Position numbers and translations under genes: made by a program. The notes under the pieces were generated by a model. The model was not told the DNA's origin and ran no database searches. It worked only from the letters and a program-made list of their open reading frames with translations. Source: Pseudomonas turukhanskensis (GTDB taxonomy: Bacteria; Pseudomonadota; Gammaproteobacteria; Pseudomonadales; Pseudomonadaceae). Taken from it: a stretch of DNA of 64,000 nt. This document shows, one piece after another, positions 1-8,957 of the stretch (position 1 is the first letter of the stretch; each line of letters opens with the position of its first letter). The stretch covers positions 62,001 to 126,000 of the forward strand of contig NZ_BSFN01000011.1 of the NCBI RefSeq assembly GCF_027922365.1, read 5' to 3'.

Positions 1-1138
1 TGGCGGTCGAATCGTCGCCGAAGGCACCGCCGAAGAAGTCATGGCCCACCCGGATTCGCTGACCGGCAAGTACCTGTCCGGGCGCACGAAAATCCAGTAC
101 CCGGCCAAACGCACCCCGCGCGACAAGAAGCTCTCGCTCAAGCTCAAGGGCGCGCGCGGCAACAACCTGCGCAACGTTGACCTGGAAATCCCGATTGGCC
201 TGCTCACCTGCATTACCGGGGTGTCGGGCTCGGGCAAATCGACGCTGATCAACAACACCCTGTTCCCGCTCAGCGCCACCGCCCTGAACGGCGCCACTAC
301 GCTGGAAGCAGCACCCCACGACAGCCTCGACGGCCTGCAGCACTTGGATAAAGTGGTGGATATCGACCAGAGCCCCATCGGTCGCACTCCGCGCTCCAAC
401 CCGGCGACCTACACCGGCCTGTTCACCCCGATCCGCGAACTGTTTGCTGGCGTACCGGAAGCCCGTTCGCGCGGCTACGGGCCGGGGCGTTTCTCCTTCA
501 ACGTTAAAGGCGGGCGCTGCGAAGCGTGCCAAGGCGATGGCCTGATCAAGGTGGAAATGCACTTTCTGCCGGACATCTACGTGCCGTGCGACGTGTGCAA
601 GAGCAAGCGCTACAACCGCGAAACCCTGGAAATCAAATACAAGGGCAAGAGCATTCACGAAGTGCTGGAAATGACCATTGAAGAAGCGCGTCCGTTCTTC
701 GATGCCGTGCCAGCGCTGTCGCGCAAGCTGCAAACCCTGGTGGATGTGGGGCTTTCGTATATCAAGCTGGGCCAGTCGGCCACCACGCTTTCGGGCGGTG
801 AGGCGCAGCGGGTCAAGCTGTCGCGCGAGCTGTCCAAGCGCGACACCGGCAAAACCCTGTATATCCTCGACGAACCCACCACCGGCCTGCACTTTGCCGA
901 TATCCAGCAACTGCTCGACGTGCTCCACCGTCTGCGCGACCACGGCAACACCGTAGTGGTGATTGAGCACAACCTGGATGTGATCAAGACCGCCGACTGG
1001 TTGGTGGACCTGGGGCCGGAAGGCGGTTCGCGCGGCGGGCAGATCATTGCCACCGGCACGCCGGAAGAAGTGGCCGAGATGAAGCAATCTCACACCGGGC
1101 ATTTCCTCAAGCCGTTGCTGGAACGCGACAAGGCCTGA
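1..1138 (+). CDS. uvrA: UvrA, excinuclease ABC subunit A (C-terminal part, 5' truncated by window)
   Basis: This is the damage-recognition ATPase of nucleotide excision repair. The reading frame is open from base 2, so the gene starts outside the window; about the last 380 residues are present. Visible are the second ABC module's Walker A (GVSGSGKST), a zinc-binding module with paired CxxC motifs (CEACQGDG and CDVCKSKRYN), the signature TTLSGGEAQRVKLSRELS, Walker B ILDEPTTGLH and the switch histidine in VVIEHNLDVI. The C-terminus matches housekeeping UvrA rather than a drug-resistance paralogue. It ends in a clear intrinsic terminator. I am very sure of the assignment. Confidence 0.97.
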   Translation, partial: GGRIVAEGTAEEVMAHPDSLTGKYLSGRTKIQYPAKRTPRDKKLSLKLKGARGNNLRNVDLEIPIGLLTCITGVSGSGKSTLINNTLFPLSATALNGATTLEAAPHDSLDGLQHLDKVVDIDQSPIGRTPRSNPATYTGLFTPIRELFAGVPEARSRGYGPGRFSFNVKGGRCEACQGDGLIKVEMHFLPDIYVPCDVCKSKRYNRETLEIKYKGKSIHEVLEMTIEEARPFFDAVPALSRKLQTLVDVGLSYIKLGQSATTLSGGEAQRVKLSRELSKRDTGKTLYILDEPTTGLHFADIQQLLDVLHRLRDHGNTVVVIEHNLDVIKTADWLVDLGPEGGSRGGQIIATGTPEEVAEMKQSHTGHFLKPLLERDKA

Positions 1139-1148
1139 TGTTCAGGCA

Positions 1149-1182
1149 ATAAAAAACCGGGCCATGTGCCCGGTTTTTTATT
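1149..1182 (+). terminator. Rho-independent terminator after uvrA
   Basis: A stem of AAAAAACCGGGC pairs with GCCCGGTTTTTT around a short loop and starts 11 bases after the uvrA stop. Both arms carry A/T tracts, so it could work in both directions. Confidence 0.9.
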
Positions 1183-1194
1183 GCGGTTTCTTTA

Positions 1195-1263
1195 GTAGGA
1201 GCCAGCTTGCTGGCGAACGCTGCAAACCTCGTTTCCAGGGTTCGCCAGCAAGCTGGCTCCTAC
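1195..1263. repeat. Extragenic palindromic (REP-type) repeat
   Basis: GTAGGAGCCAGCTTGCTGGC at the left returns as its reverse complement at the right (GCCAGCAAGCTGGCTCCTAC), with a short non-palindromic centre. This is the abundant Pseudomonas fluorescens-group intergenic palindrome and sits between the 3' ends of uvrA and serB. Confidence 0.85.
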
Positions 1264-1269
1264 GAGAAA

Positions 1270-2484
1270 CTACGCCTGCCCATCCCGGTCGCGGTAACCG
1301 AGTAGATAAAGCACGCCATCCAGGCCCAGCGTGGAAATCGCCTGCTTGGCCGACTGCTTCACCAACGGTTTGGCGCGGAATGCCACGCCCAAACCGGCAA
1401 TGGCCAACATCGGCAAGTCATTGGCACCGTCGCCCACGGCAATGGTCTGCTCCAGGCTCACGCCCTCTTGCTCGGCCAATTGGCGCAACAGGTCAGCTTT
1501 GCGCTGCGCATCCACAATCGGCTCGATGGCCACTCCGGTCAGCTTGCCGTCTTCAATCTGCAGCTCGTTGGCAAACACATAGTCGATGCCCAACTTGGCC
1601 TGCAGCTGCTTGGCGAAGTAGCTGAAGCCGCCCGACAGAATCGCGGTCTTGTAACCCAGGCGTTTGAGTTCGACGAACAGGGTTTCGGCCCCTTCGGTCA
1701 GGCGCAGCGCGGCGCCGATGGCCGCCAGTTCGCTTTCCGGCAGGCCTTTGAGCAGCGCCAGGCGCTCTTTGAAGCTGGCGCGAAAATCCAGTTCGCCGCG
1801 CATGGCGCGCTCGGTAATTTCCGAGACTTTCTCCCCCACGCCGGCCACCTTGGCCAGCTCGTCGATCACTTCGGCTTCAATCAGCGTCGAGTCCATATCG
1901 AACACCGCCAGGCGACGGTTGCGGCGGAACACCGAATCTTGCTGGAAAGCGATATCGACGTTCAGCTCCTGCGCCACGCTAAGAAACTCGGCACGCAGGG
2001 CCACCGGATCGGCGGGCTCGCCGCGCACGGAAAACTCGATGCAGCCTTTGCTCTGATCGGCCGGGGTGTCCAGCGGCATACGGCCGGAAAGGCGGTCGAT
2101 ATGATCGATATTCAGGCCGTACTTGGCGGTGATCGAGCTCACGCGCTGCAATTGCTCGGCGGTCACGCGGCGGGTCAGCAGGGTCACGATATGGCGGGAC
2201 TTGCCTTGCCCGCTTACCCAGTGCTGGTAATCCGCTTCAGAAATGGGGGTAAAACGTACCTGCTGGTCGAGCTTGTAGGCGGTGAACAACACGTCCTTGA
2301 GCACCACGGAGCCCTGCTCGGTACCGGGAATTTCCACCAGAATGCCGAACGAGAGGGTGTTGTGGATAACGGCCTGGCCGATGTCGAGGATATTCACCCC
2401 GCCTTGCGCCAACACGCCGGTAATGGCGGCGGTAAGGCCCGGGCGGTCTTCGCCGGTGATATTGATCAGAACGATTTCGCGCAA
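1270..2484 (-). CDS. serB: SerB, phosphoserine phosphatase
   Basis: Catalyses the last step of serine synthesis, O-phosphoserine to serine plus phosphate, in the cytoplasm. The N-terminal half carries ACT-type regulatory sequence (NITGEDRPGLTAAITGVLA at the very start, then a second ACT-like stretch). The C-terminal half is a HAD phosphatase with FDMDSTLIEAE as nucleophile motif, ILSGGFSYF as motif II and VGDGANDLPML as motif IV. I place the start at a TTG at 2484 because a GGAGG lies six bases before it and the protein then begins REIVLINITGEDRPGL, like other Pseudomonas SerB (404 aa). A longer frame reaches 2544 but lacks family similarity. Confidence 0.96.
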   Translation of the reverse strand: MREIVLINITGEDRPGLTAAITGVLAQGGVNILDIGQAVIHNTLSFGILVEIPGTEQGSVVLKDVLFTAYKLDQQVRFTPISEADYQHWVSGQGKSRHIVTLLTRRVTAEQLQRVSSITAKYGLNIDHIDRLSGRMPLDTPADQSKGCIEFSVRGEPADPVALRAEFLSVAQELNVDIAFQQDSVFRRNRRLAVFDMDSTLIEAEVIDELAKVAGVGEKVSEITERAMRGELDFRASFKERLALLKGLPESELAAIGAALRLTEGAETLFVELKRLGYKTAILSGGFSYFAKQLQAKLGIDYVFANELQIEDGKLTGVAIEPIVDAQRKADLLRQLAEQEGVSLEQTIAVGDGANDLPMLAIAGLGVAFRAKPLVKQSAKQAISTLGLDGVLYLLGYRDRDGQA

Positions 2485-2622
2485 GGCGGACCTCCACAAG
2501 GCACGGCAAAAGCAGCGGTGCATCGCCTGGCCGCTGGCTAACACGGCCCAGGCGCAGCGCCGGGGGTGATGAAAAGGCGCACATTCTAACCACTTTCACC
2601 GCCATACGGGCATGCGCGCGCT

Positions 2623-2650
2623 TTGCCCACCCCCATGCCCTCGTTATACT
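2623..2650 (+). promoter_or_regulatory. Predicted sigma-70 promoter for the Smp-like membrane gene
   Basis: TTGCCC at 2623-2628 and TATACT at 2645-2650 are separated by 16 bases and lie 35 bases before the GTG start of the downstream gene. Read from consensus only. Confidence 0.5.
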
Positions 2651-2684
2651 GCGCGGCAATTCCATTCGAGAAGAGCCGAGCTCT

Positions 2685-4280
2685 GTGAACCGGCCCGCGC
2701 CCGTAAAACCCGACAATTTCTTCCTGCTCATCTTCCACGCGCTGCGTCAGCGTCGCGTGCCGCTGGCTTTGCGTATTGCCAGCCATAGCCTGTTTCTGGT
2801 GGCCGCCGCCCTGGTGATTTACGCCTTGGTAATGGGCATGCAGTTCAAGCAGGCCATGCAGCAGCAGGCCGATGCCCTGGGCCAGAGCCTGACCACACAG
2901 ACGGCGGCCTCGGCCACTGAGCTATTGGTGTCCAATGACATCCTCAGCCTCAACGTGCTGCTCAATAACCTGGTGAAAAACCCGTTGGTGGCCCACGCCG
3001 CCATCTATAGCGTGGATAACCGCATCCTCGCCGAAGCCGGCTCGCGCCCGACGCAAAGCATGCTGGGCGAAACCGAAGGCCTGTATTCCACCCCCATTAC
3101 CTTCCAGGAAGTGATCGCCGGGCACCTGCGTATCAGCCTGGATATGCAGCAATTCCAGCAGCCAATGACCATCAGCCTACAGAGCATGGGCTTGCTCAGC
3201 CTGATTCTGCTAGCACTGACCCTGAGCCTGAGCCTGCGTCTGGGCCGGTATATTTCTACGCCGCTGATGCAACTGCGCGTTTGGCTGCGCGACCCGGATG
3301 ACCCGGCCCCCGGTGCGGGTCGCAATGACGAAATCGGTGATCTGGCCCGCCAGCTGCAATCGCGCCTGGTGCCGGAAAAGCCCAAACCTGTCGCACCGCC
3401 TGAGCCCGAATACGCCGAAGACGAGTACGAAGACGACGAGCAGCCCTTCGCTGAAGACGAAGATCGGTATTTCGAAGAGGGCGAAGAAAGCGAAGAAGAG
3501 CCTGAATTCGAAGTACGCGACCTGCGTGACAACAGCTACGACAGCGATGATGACGACAGGCCGGAGCCGCCACGGCGCACGCAGTCGCCGCTGCGGGTAA
3601 AACCCATCCAGGCGCCCCTGGACGAAGACGACCCGTTTGCCGACCTGCAAGAGCCAGTGCTCGACATTGAAGAAGACGACTACGAACCCGCGCAGGACCA
3701 ACCTGAAAAGAGTGCCGTACTGGCCATACAGCTTGGCGCCCAGGAACAACTACGCCGCCTGCCGCGCGCCCGATTGATGGACCTGCTGCAACGCTACCGC
3801 GATTGCCTGGACCAGGCCGCCGCGCTGTACAACGGCGTGCTGCACACACTCAAAGACGGCAGCAGCCTGATGCTGTTCAACAGTGACGACAGCGGCGACG
3901 ACTACCTCACCCACGCCATCTGCTGTGGCGAGCTGATGCGCGCCTTGGGCCATGCCTTGCAAATTGAAGTGGCCGACAGCGGCATCACCCTGCAACTGCA
4001 GCTGGGCCTCACCGCGGGCGAAAACCTCGGCGACCTCAGCCAGGGCGATCTGCTGCTCAGCGACACCGCGCTGGACGCCCTGGCCCTGTCGCAACACAGC
4101 CGCAACCTGCTGCTGGTAGAACGCAGCATTGGCGACGACCTGCTGCTGCGCCAGCGCGTACGTATTCGCCCAATTGCCAGCCCCGAAGGCGCCTGCTGTG
4201 TCGAGCGTCTTCTGGAACCCTATCCGTCGCTGCTGGAGCGCCAACTGGCGCGCATGCACGAACAACCCGCCCGCCCTTGA
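2685..4280 (+). CDS. SerB-adjacent membrane protein (Smp/AhpA-like) with degenerate cyclase-like C-terminal domain
   Basis: A 531-residue protein with a GTG start, divergent from serB as smp is from serB in enterobacteria. Order of parts: a membrane segment near residues 28-50, a periplasmic region to about 160, a second membrane segment near 165-187 followed by a HAMP-like stretch (RLGRYISTPLMQLRVWL), a very acidic low-complexity linker (about 240-345), then a domain of about 190 residues. That last domain has the pattern of a class III nucleotide cyclase (LMDLLQRYRDCLDQAA, LKDGSSLMLF, LQLGLTAGENL, LLLSDTALDALAL), but the usual first metal-binding Asp motif is replaced by LAIQLGAQ. It is therefore probably a non-catalytic sensor or scaffold; the exact role is unknown. 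Confidence 0.8.
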   Translation: MNRPAPVKPDNFFLLIFHALRQRRVPLALRIASHSLFLVAAALVIYALVMGMQFKQAMQQQADALGQSLTTQTAASATELLVSNDILSLNVLLNNLVKNPLVAHAAIYSVDNRILAEAGSRPTQSMLGETEGLYSTPITFQEVIAGHLRISLDMQQFQQPMTISLQSMGLLSLILLALTLSLSLRLGRYISTPLMQLRVWLRDPDDPAPGAGRNDEIGDLARQLQSRLVPEKPKPVAPPEPEYAEDEYEDDEQPFAEDEDRYFEEGEESEEEPEFEVRDLRDNSYDSDDDDRPEPPRRTQSPLRVKPIQAPLDEDDPFADLQEPVLDIEEDDYEPAQDQPEKSAVLAIQLGAQEQLRRLPRARLMDLLQRYRDCLDQAAALYNGVLHTLKDGSSLMLFNSDDSGDDYLTHAICCGELMRALGHALQIEVADSGITLQLQLGLTAGENLGDLSQGDLLLSDTALDALALSQHSRNLLLVERSIGDDLLLRQRVRIRPIASPEGACCVERLLEPYPSLLERQLARMHEQPARP

Positions 4281-4849
4281 CCACCTTAATCACCCATCCG
4301 CTGCCCGTGTTGGCCATTGGCCTGGCATTGGGCAGCGGGGTGATTCCGCCGCGTTTGCTGATCGCCGGCATGTTGGCCGCCTGTTTGCCCGATGCCGATG
4401 TACTGGCCTTTAAATTTGGCGTGGCCTATGCCGATAGCTTTGGCCATCGCGGTGCCAGCCATTCCTTGCTGTTCGCCGCCCTGATGGGCGTGCTCGGGGT
4501 GCTGTTTGCGCCATGGCTGAACAGTGGGCGAATCAAAGCGTTTATCTGGCTGAGCCTGGCGGCCGCTTCCCACAGCGTATTGGATGCGCTCACCAATGGC
4601 GGGCTGGGCGTGGCCTGGTTGTGGCCGTGGAGCGAACAGCGGTTCTTCTTGCCGTGGCGACCGATTGCCGTGTCGCCGTTTATAAACGGCTTCTTCAGCG
4701 AGCGTGGGTTGGCGGTGTTGGCCTCAGAAGCGAAGTGGGTGTGGCTGCCGTGCGCCGCCATTGCCCTAACTGGCACCGCCCTTCGAAGGCTAATCAAACG
4801 TTACCCCCCAACACGTCGTCCCCGCGCAGGCGGGGACCCAGAATGTTGA
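4277..4849 (+). CDS. YdjM/YbcI-family membrane-bound metal-dependent hydrolase
   Basis: Begins with TTG at 4277, overlapping the stop of the preceding gene by four bases, so translation is probably coupled. The 190-residue protein has several hydrophobic segments and the family's histidine/aspartate motifs: THPLPVLAIGLALG at the start, LPDADVLAF, FGHRGASHSLLFA and SHSVLDALTNGG. These resemble the inner-membrane metal-dependent hydrolase family (DUF457, LexA-regulated YdjM in E. coli). The last dozen residues (PTRRPRAGGDPEC) are encoded by a palindromic repeat that has run into the gene's 3' end. Substrate unknown. Confidence 0.85.
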   Translation: MTTLITHPLPVLAIGLALGSGVIPPRLLIAGMLAACLPDADVLAFKFGVAYADSFGHRGASHSLLFAALMGVLGVLFAPWLNSGRIKAFIWLSLAAASHSVLDALTNGGLGVAWLWPWSEQRFFLPWRPIAVSPFINGFFSERGLAVLASEAKWVWLPCAAIALTGTALRRLIKRYPPTRRPRAGGDPEC

Positions 4850-4910
4850 GTCGGGCTCGGCAGTGCGGTCCTATCCGTGATTCTGGATTCCCGCCTGCGC
4901 GGGAATGACG
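4814..4910. repeat. Palindromic repeat overlapping a gene 3' end
   Basis: Left arm CCCCGCGCAGGCGGGGACCC followed by AGAAT, right arm ATTCTGGATTCCCGCCTGCG followed by CGGGAAT; together they form a long imperfect hairpin. The left arm provides the last codons and the stop of the preceding hydrolase gene. Confidence 0.75.
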
Positions 4911-4934
4911 AGGCATTAATGGGATTTTTCAGGT

Positions 4935-4969
4935 AATAAAAAGCCCCGCACTTGGCGGGGCTTTTTATT
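4935..4969. terminator. Bidirectional terminator between hydrolase gene and tolC
   Basis: AATAAAAAGCCCCGC pairs with GCGGGGCTTTTTATT across the loop ACTTG. It lies between two convergent genes and has T-tracts on both strands. Confidence 0.9.
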
Positions 4970-4979
4970 GCACAACTAA

Positions 4980-6428
4980 TTAATAATCGGGTTTGGCGCT
5001 CAGGTTCTGCTCTGCCGACTTGGCCAGATCTGGTGGCAGAAAGTCTTTGTCCGGGTTGTAGTCGGGCTTGAGGAAGCGCGCCAGGGTTTCCAGGTCCGCC
5101 GGGCTCAAGGTGCCAGCCGCTTGCTTCAAACGCAGGTTGTCGAGGATGTAGTCGTAACGGGCGTTGTTGTAGTTACGCACCGAGCTGTAGAGCTGACGCT
5201 GGGCATCGAGTACGTCAACGATGTTACGCGTACCCACCTGATAACCGATTTCGGTCGCTTCCAAGGCGCTCTGGTTGGAGATGATCGACTGCTTGCGCGC
5301 CTGCACGGTTTCCACATCGGTGTTCACCGCGCGGTGCAGATTGCGGGTATTTTCCACCACTTGGCGACGCAGGCCTTCGCGTTGCTGCTCGATCTGGTTC
5401 AGGCGCTGGTACGACTCGCGCACCTGGGAACTGGTGAGGCCGCCGCTGAAAATCGGGATATTCAGCTGCAAACCGATGCTGCGCTGCTCAACGTCACCGT
5501 TGTAACGCGGCGTACCCGGCGTGCCGGTGTTCACGTAGCCGAGGTTGTCGTTGTCGCCGCGCTGGTATTGCGCCACGGCATCCACGGTCGGGGCGTGACC
5601 GGCCTTGCGTTGGCGCAGGGTTTCTTCGGCGGCGTCCACTGCGAAGTTGCTGGCTTGCAGATTGAGGTTCTGCTGCGCGGCGGTATCCACCCAAGCCTTG
5701 GCATCATTGGGCGTTGGTGCCAGTACGGGCAGGGTGTGCTTGATGCCTTCAACCGAGTTGTAGTCGCGGTTTGTCAGGGTAATCAAAGCCTGGAAGGCGT
5801 CGTCTACCGAACGCTGAGCCAAAATGCGGTTGGCGCGGGCGGTGTCGAAGCTGGCTTGCGCTTCGAGCACGTCGGTTTTATCGGAAAGGCCGACATCAAA
5901 GCGCTCATTGGCCTGGTCGAGCTGACGTTTGAAGGCGGCTTCTTCAGCCTTGGTCGAGGCCAGGTTGTCTTGCGCACGCAGCACGGCGAAGTAGGCTTCG
6001 GCGCTCTGCAGAATCAAATTCTGCTCGGTGGCCGACAGTTCAAGAATGGCTTGTTCATTGGTGGCTTCAGCCGCTTTTAGCTGGAACCAGCGGTCAGCGC
6101 GGAACACCGGCTGGCTCAAGGTGGCCTGATACAGAATGCCGCTGCGGCTCAGGGTAGGGTCGCCCATATTGGTGCGCACCTTGGTTTCGCTGTCGCTCAT
6201 ATTGGCGCCGCCGGAAATATTGGGCAGCAGCCCGGCACGGGCTTGCGGAACGATTTCCTTGCGGGCTTGGTAATCGGCGCGGGCGGCGGCCAGATCGGCG
6301 TTATTGTTCACCGCTTCCTGGTAAACACTCACCAGATCGGTCTTGGTCGACAGAGGAGCTTCCGCTGCCCAGGCAGCGCCGCTTGAGGCTGAAGCCACGG
6401 CAAGTGCCAGGGAAAGTCTGCGCAGCAT
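4980..6428 (-). CDS. tolC: TolC-family outer-membrane efflux/secretion channel
   Basis: The trimeric outer-membrane duct used by tripartite efflux pumps and type I secretion. A signal peptide (MLRRLSLALAVASASSGAAW then A-AEAP) is followed by two TolC repeats of about 200 residues: coiled-coil helices (LILQSAEAYFAVLRAQDNL, FDVGLSDKTDVLEAQASFD) and the matching second half (NLHRAVNTDVETVQARKQS, YQVGTRNIVDVLDAQRQLY). I chose the ATG at 6428 because AGGATGA lies before it at good spacing; an upstream in-frame ATG at 6437 is the alternative. Its position beside thiC matches opmH of P. aeruginosa. Confidence 0.94.
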   Translation of the reverse strand: MLRRLSLALAVASASSGAAWAAEAPLSTKTDLVSVYQEAVNNNADLAAARADYQARKEIVPQARAGLLPNISGGANMSDSETKVRTNMGDPTLSRSGILYQATLSQPVFRADRWFQLKAAEATNEQAILELSATEQNLILQSAEAYFAVLRAQDNLASTKAEEAAFKRQLDQANERFDVGLSDKTDVLEAQASFDTARANRILAQRSVDDAFQALITLTNRDYNSVEGIKHTLPVLAPTPNDAKAWVDTAAQQNLNLQASNFAVDAAEETLRQRKAGHAPTVDAVAQYQRGDNDNLGYVNTGTPGTPRYNGDVEQRSIGLQLNIPIFSGGLTSSQVRESYQRLNQIEQQREGLRRQVVENTRNLHRAVNTDVETVQARKQSIISNQSALEATEIGYQVGTRNIVDVLDAQRQLYSSVRNYNNARYDYILDNLRLKQAAGTLSPADLETLARFLKPDYNPDKDFLPPDLAKSAEQNLSAKPDY

Positions 6429-6639
6429 GCTAATCATCCTAATTGTGTGGCCCCTGAACCTGCGGCAGTGGGGCGGTGATGGGCAAGGCTAAGGGGCGCC
6501 GTGGTAGGGGTCAAGCGCCCTGACAGCGCCGTGAGTGTAGTTTGCGGCAAGCTATGTTGCCTGCGCGCAACAATCGCCTTGCGCCGTTGCGCTTGCCGTC
6601 ATTTTCCGACGCGCGAGTCGGGCTTTTTTGACTTTGGGG

Positions 6640-6668
6640 TTGGTTTTCCCCGATCCCTTGTTTACAGT
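6640..6668 (+). promoter_or_regulatory. Weak candidate promoter upstream of the TPP riboswitch
   Basis: TTGGTT at 6640-6645 and TACAGT at 6663-6668 with 17 bases between, ending ten bases before the riboswitch P1 stem. Poor -35, so tentative. The rest of 6429-6640, between the tolC start and this point, shows no gene and no other clear element. Confidence 0.3.
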
Positions 6669-6677
6669 GGCCGGGTT

Positions 6678-6766
6678 CTTGTCGGGGTGCCTTGAGTGAA
6701 AGGCTGAGATCGGTTAATCCGGATCCCGTTGAACCTGATCAGGTTAACGCCTGCGTAGGGAACAAG
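6678..6766 (+). promoter_or_regulatory. TPP riboswitch (THI element) controlling thiC
   Basis: The aptamer landmarks are all present. P1 is CTTGT (6678-6682) with ACAAG (6762-6766), followed by GGGGTGCC, then GGCTGAGAT, and then ACCTGATCAGGTTAACGCC with GCGTAGGGAACA. It senses thiamine pyrophosphate and normally shuts off thiC when the vitamin is plentiful. It lies about 110 bases before the thiC start. Confidence 0.95.
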
Positions 6767-6769
6767 ATT

Positions 6770-6837
6770 GCTCGCCTGCTGTTCGTGTGCGAGCCCTCTG
6801 GCACCGGTCCCGGTGCACCTCTGCCCGTATCAGGTTC
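6770..6837 (+). promoter_or_regulatory. Probable expression platform of the TPP riboswitch
   Basis: Downstream of the aptamer are a hairpin GCTCGC/GCGAGC (6770-6775 with 6789-6794), a second hairpin GCACCG/CGGTGC (6801-6806 with 6811-6816), and ATCAGGTT (6829-6836). The last is exactly complementary to AACCTGAT in the aptamer (6732-6739), so it could compete with aptamer folding. No U-tract follows, so control may act on translation or through Rho. Confidence 0.5.
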
Positions 6838-6877
6838 GCTCCGACAATCCCGTTCAGGATGACGTTGGAGAGCCTCG

Positions 6878-8764
<1,887 letters not shown>

Positions 8765-8779
8765 CGCGGCAGCAAGATC

Positions 8780-8901
8780 CCCCCTCACCCCAGCCCTCTC
8801 CCGCGAGGGGAGAGGGGGTGGATCGAGGTTGCAGCAAGCATTTTCGACACGCCAAAAATCAGTCCCCTCGCCCCAGCGGGGAGAGGGCTAGGGAGAGGGG
8901 G
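8780..8901. repeat. Inverted pair of CTCTCCC-type intergenic repeats
   Basis: CCCCTCACCCCAGCCCTCTC at the left recurs inverted at the right (GAGAGGGCTAGGGAGAGGGG). Each copy also contains its own small hairpin (CTCTCCCGCGAGGGGAGAG; CCCCAGCGGGG). The same family occurs at 29303-29415. Confidence 0.75.
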
Positions 8902-8957
8902 TTGGCCGGCAAGCCAAACAACCCATCCCACCAACGCCACCCGAGAACAAAAAAGCC

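Noticed and set aside
7..1138. UvrA as a drug-resistance UvrA2/DrrC type
   Set aside because: Zinc module and C-terminal sequence match the housekeeping repair protein.
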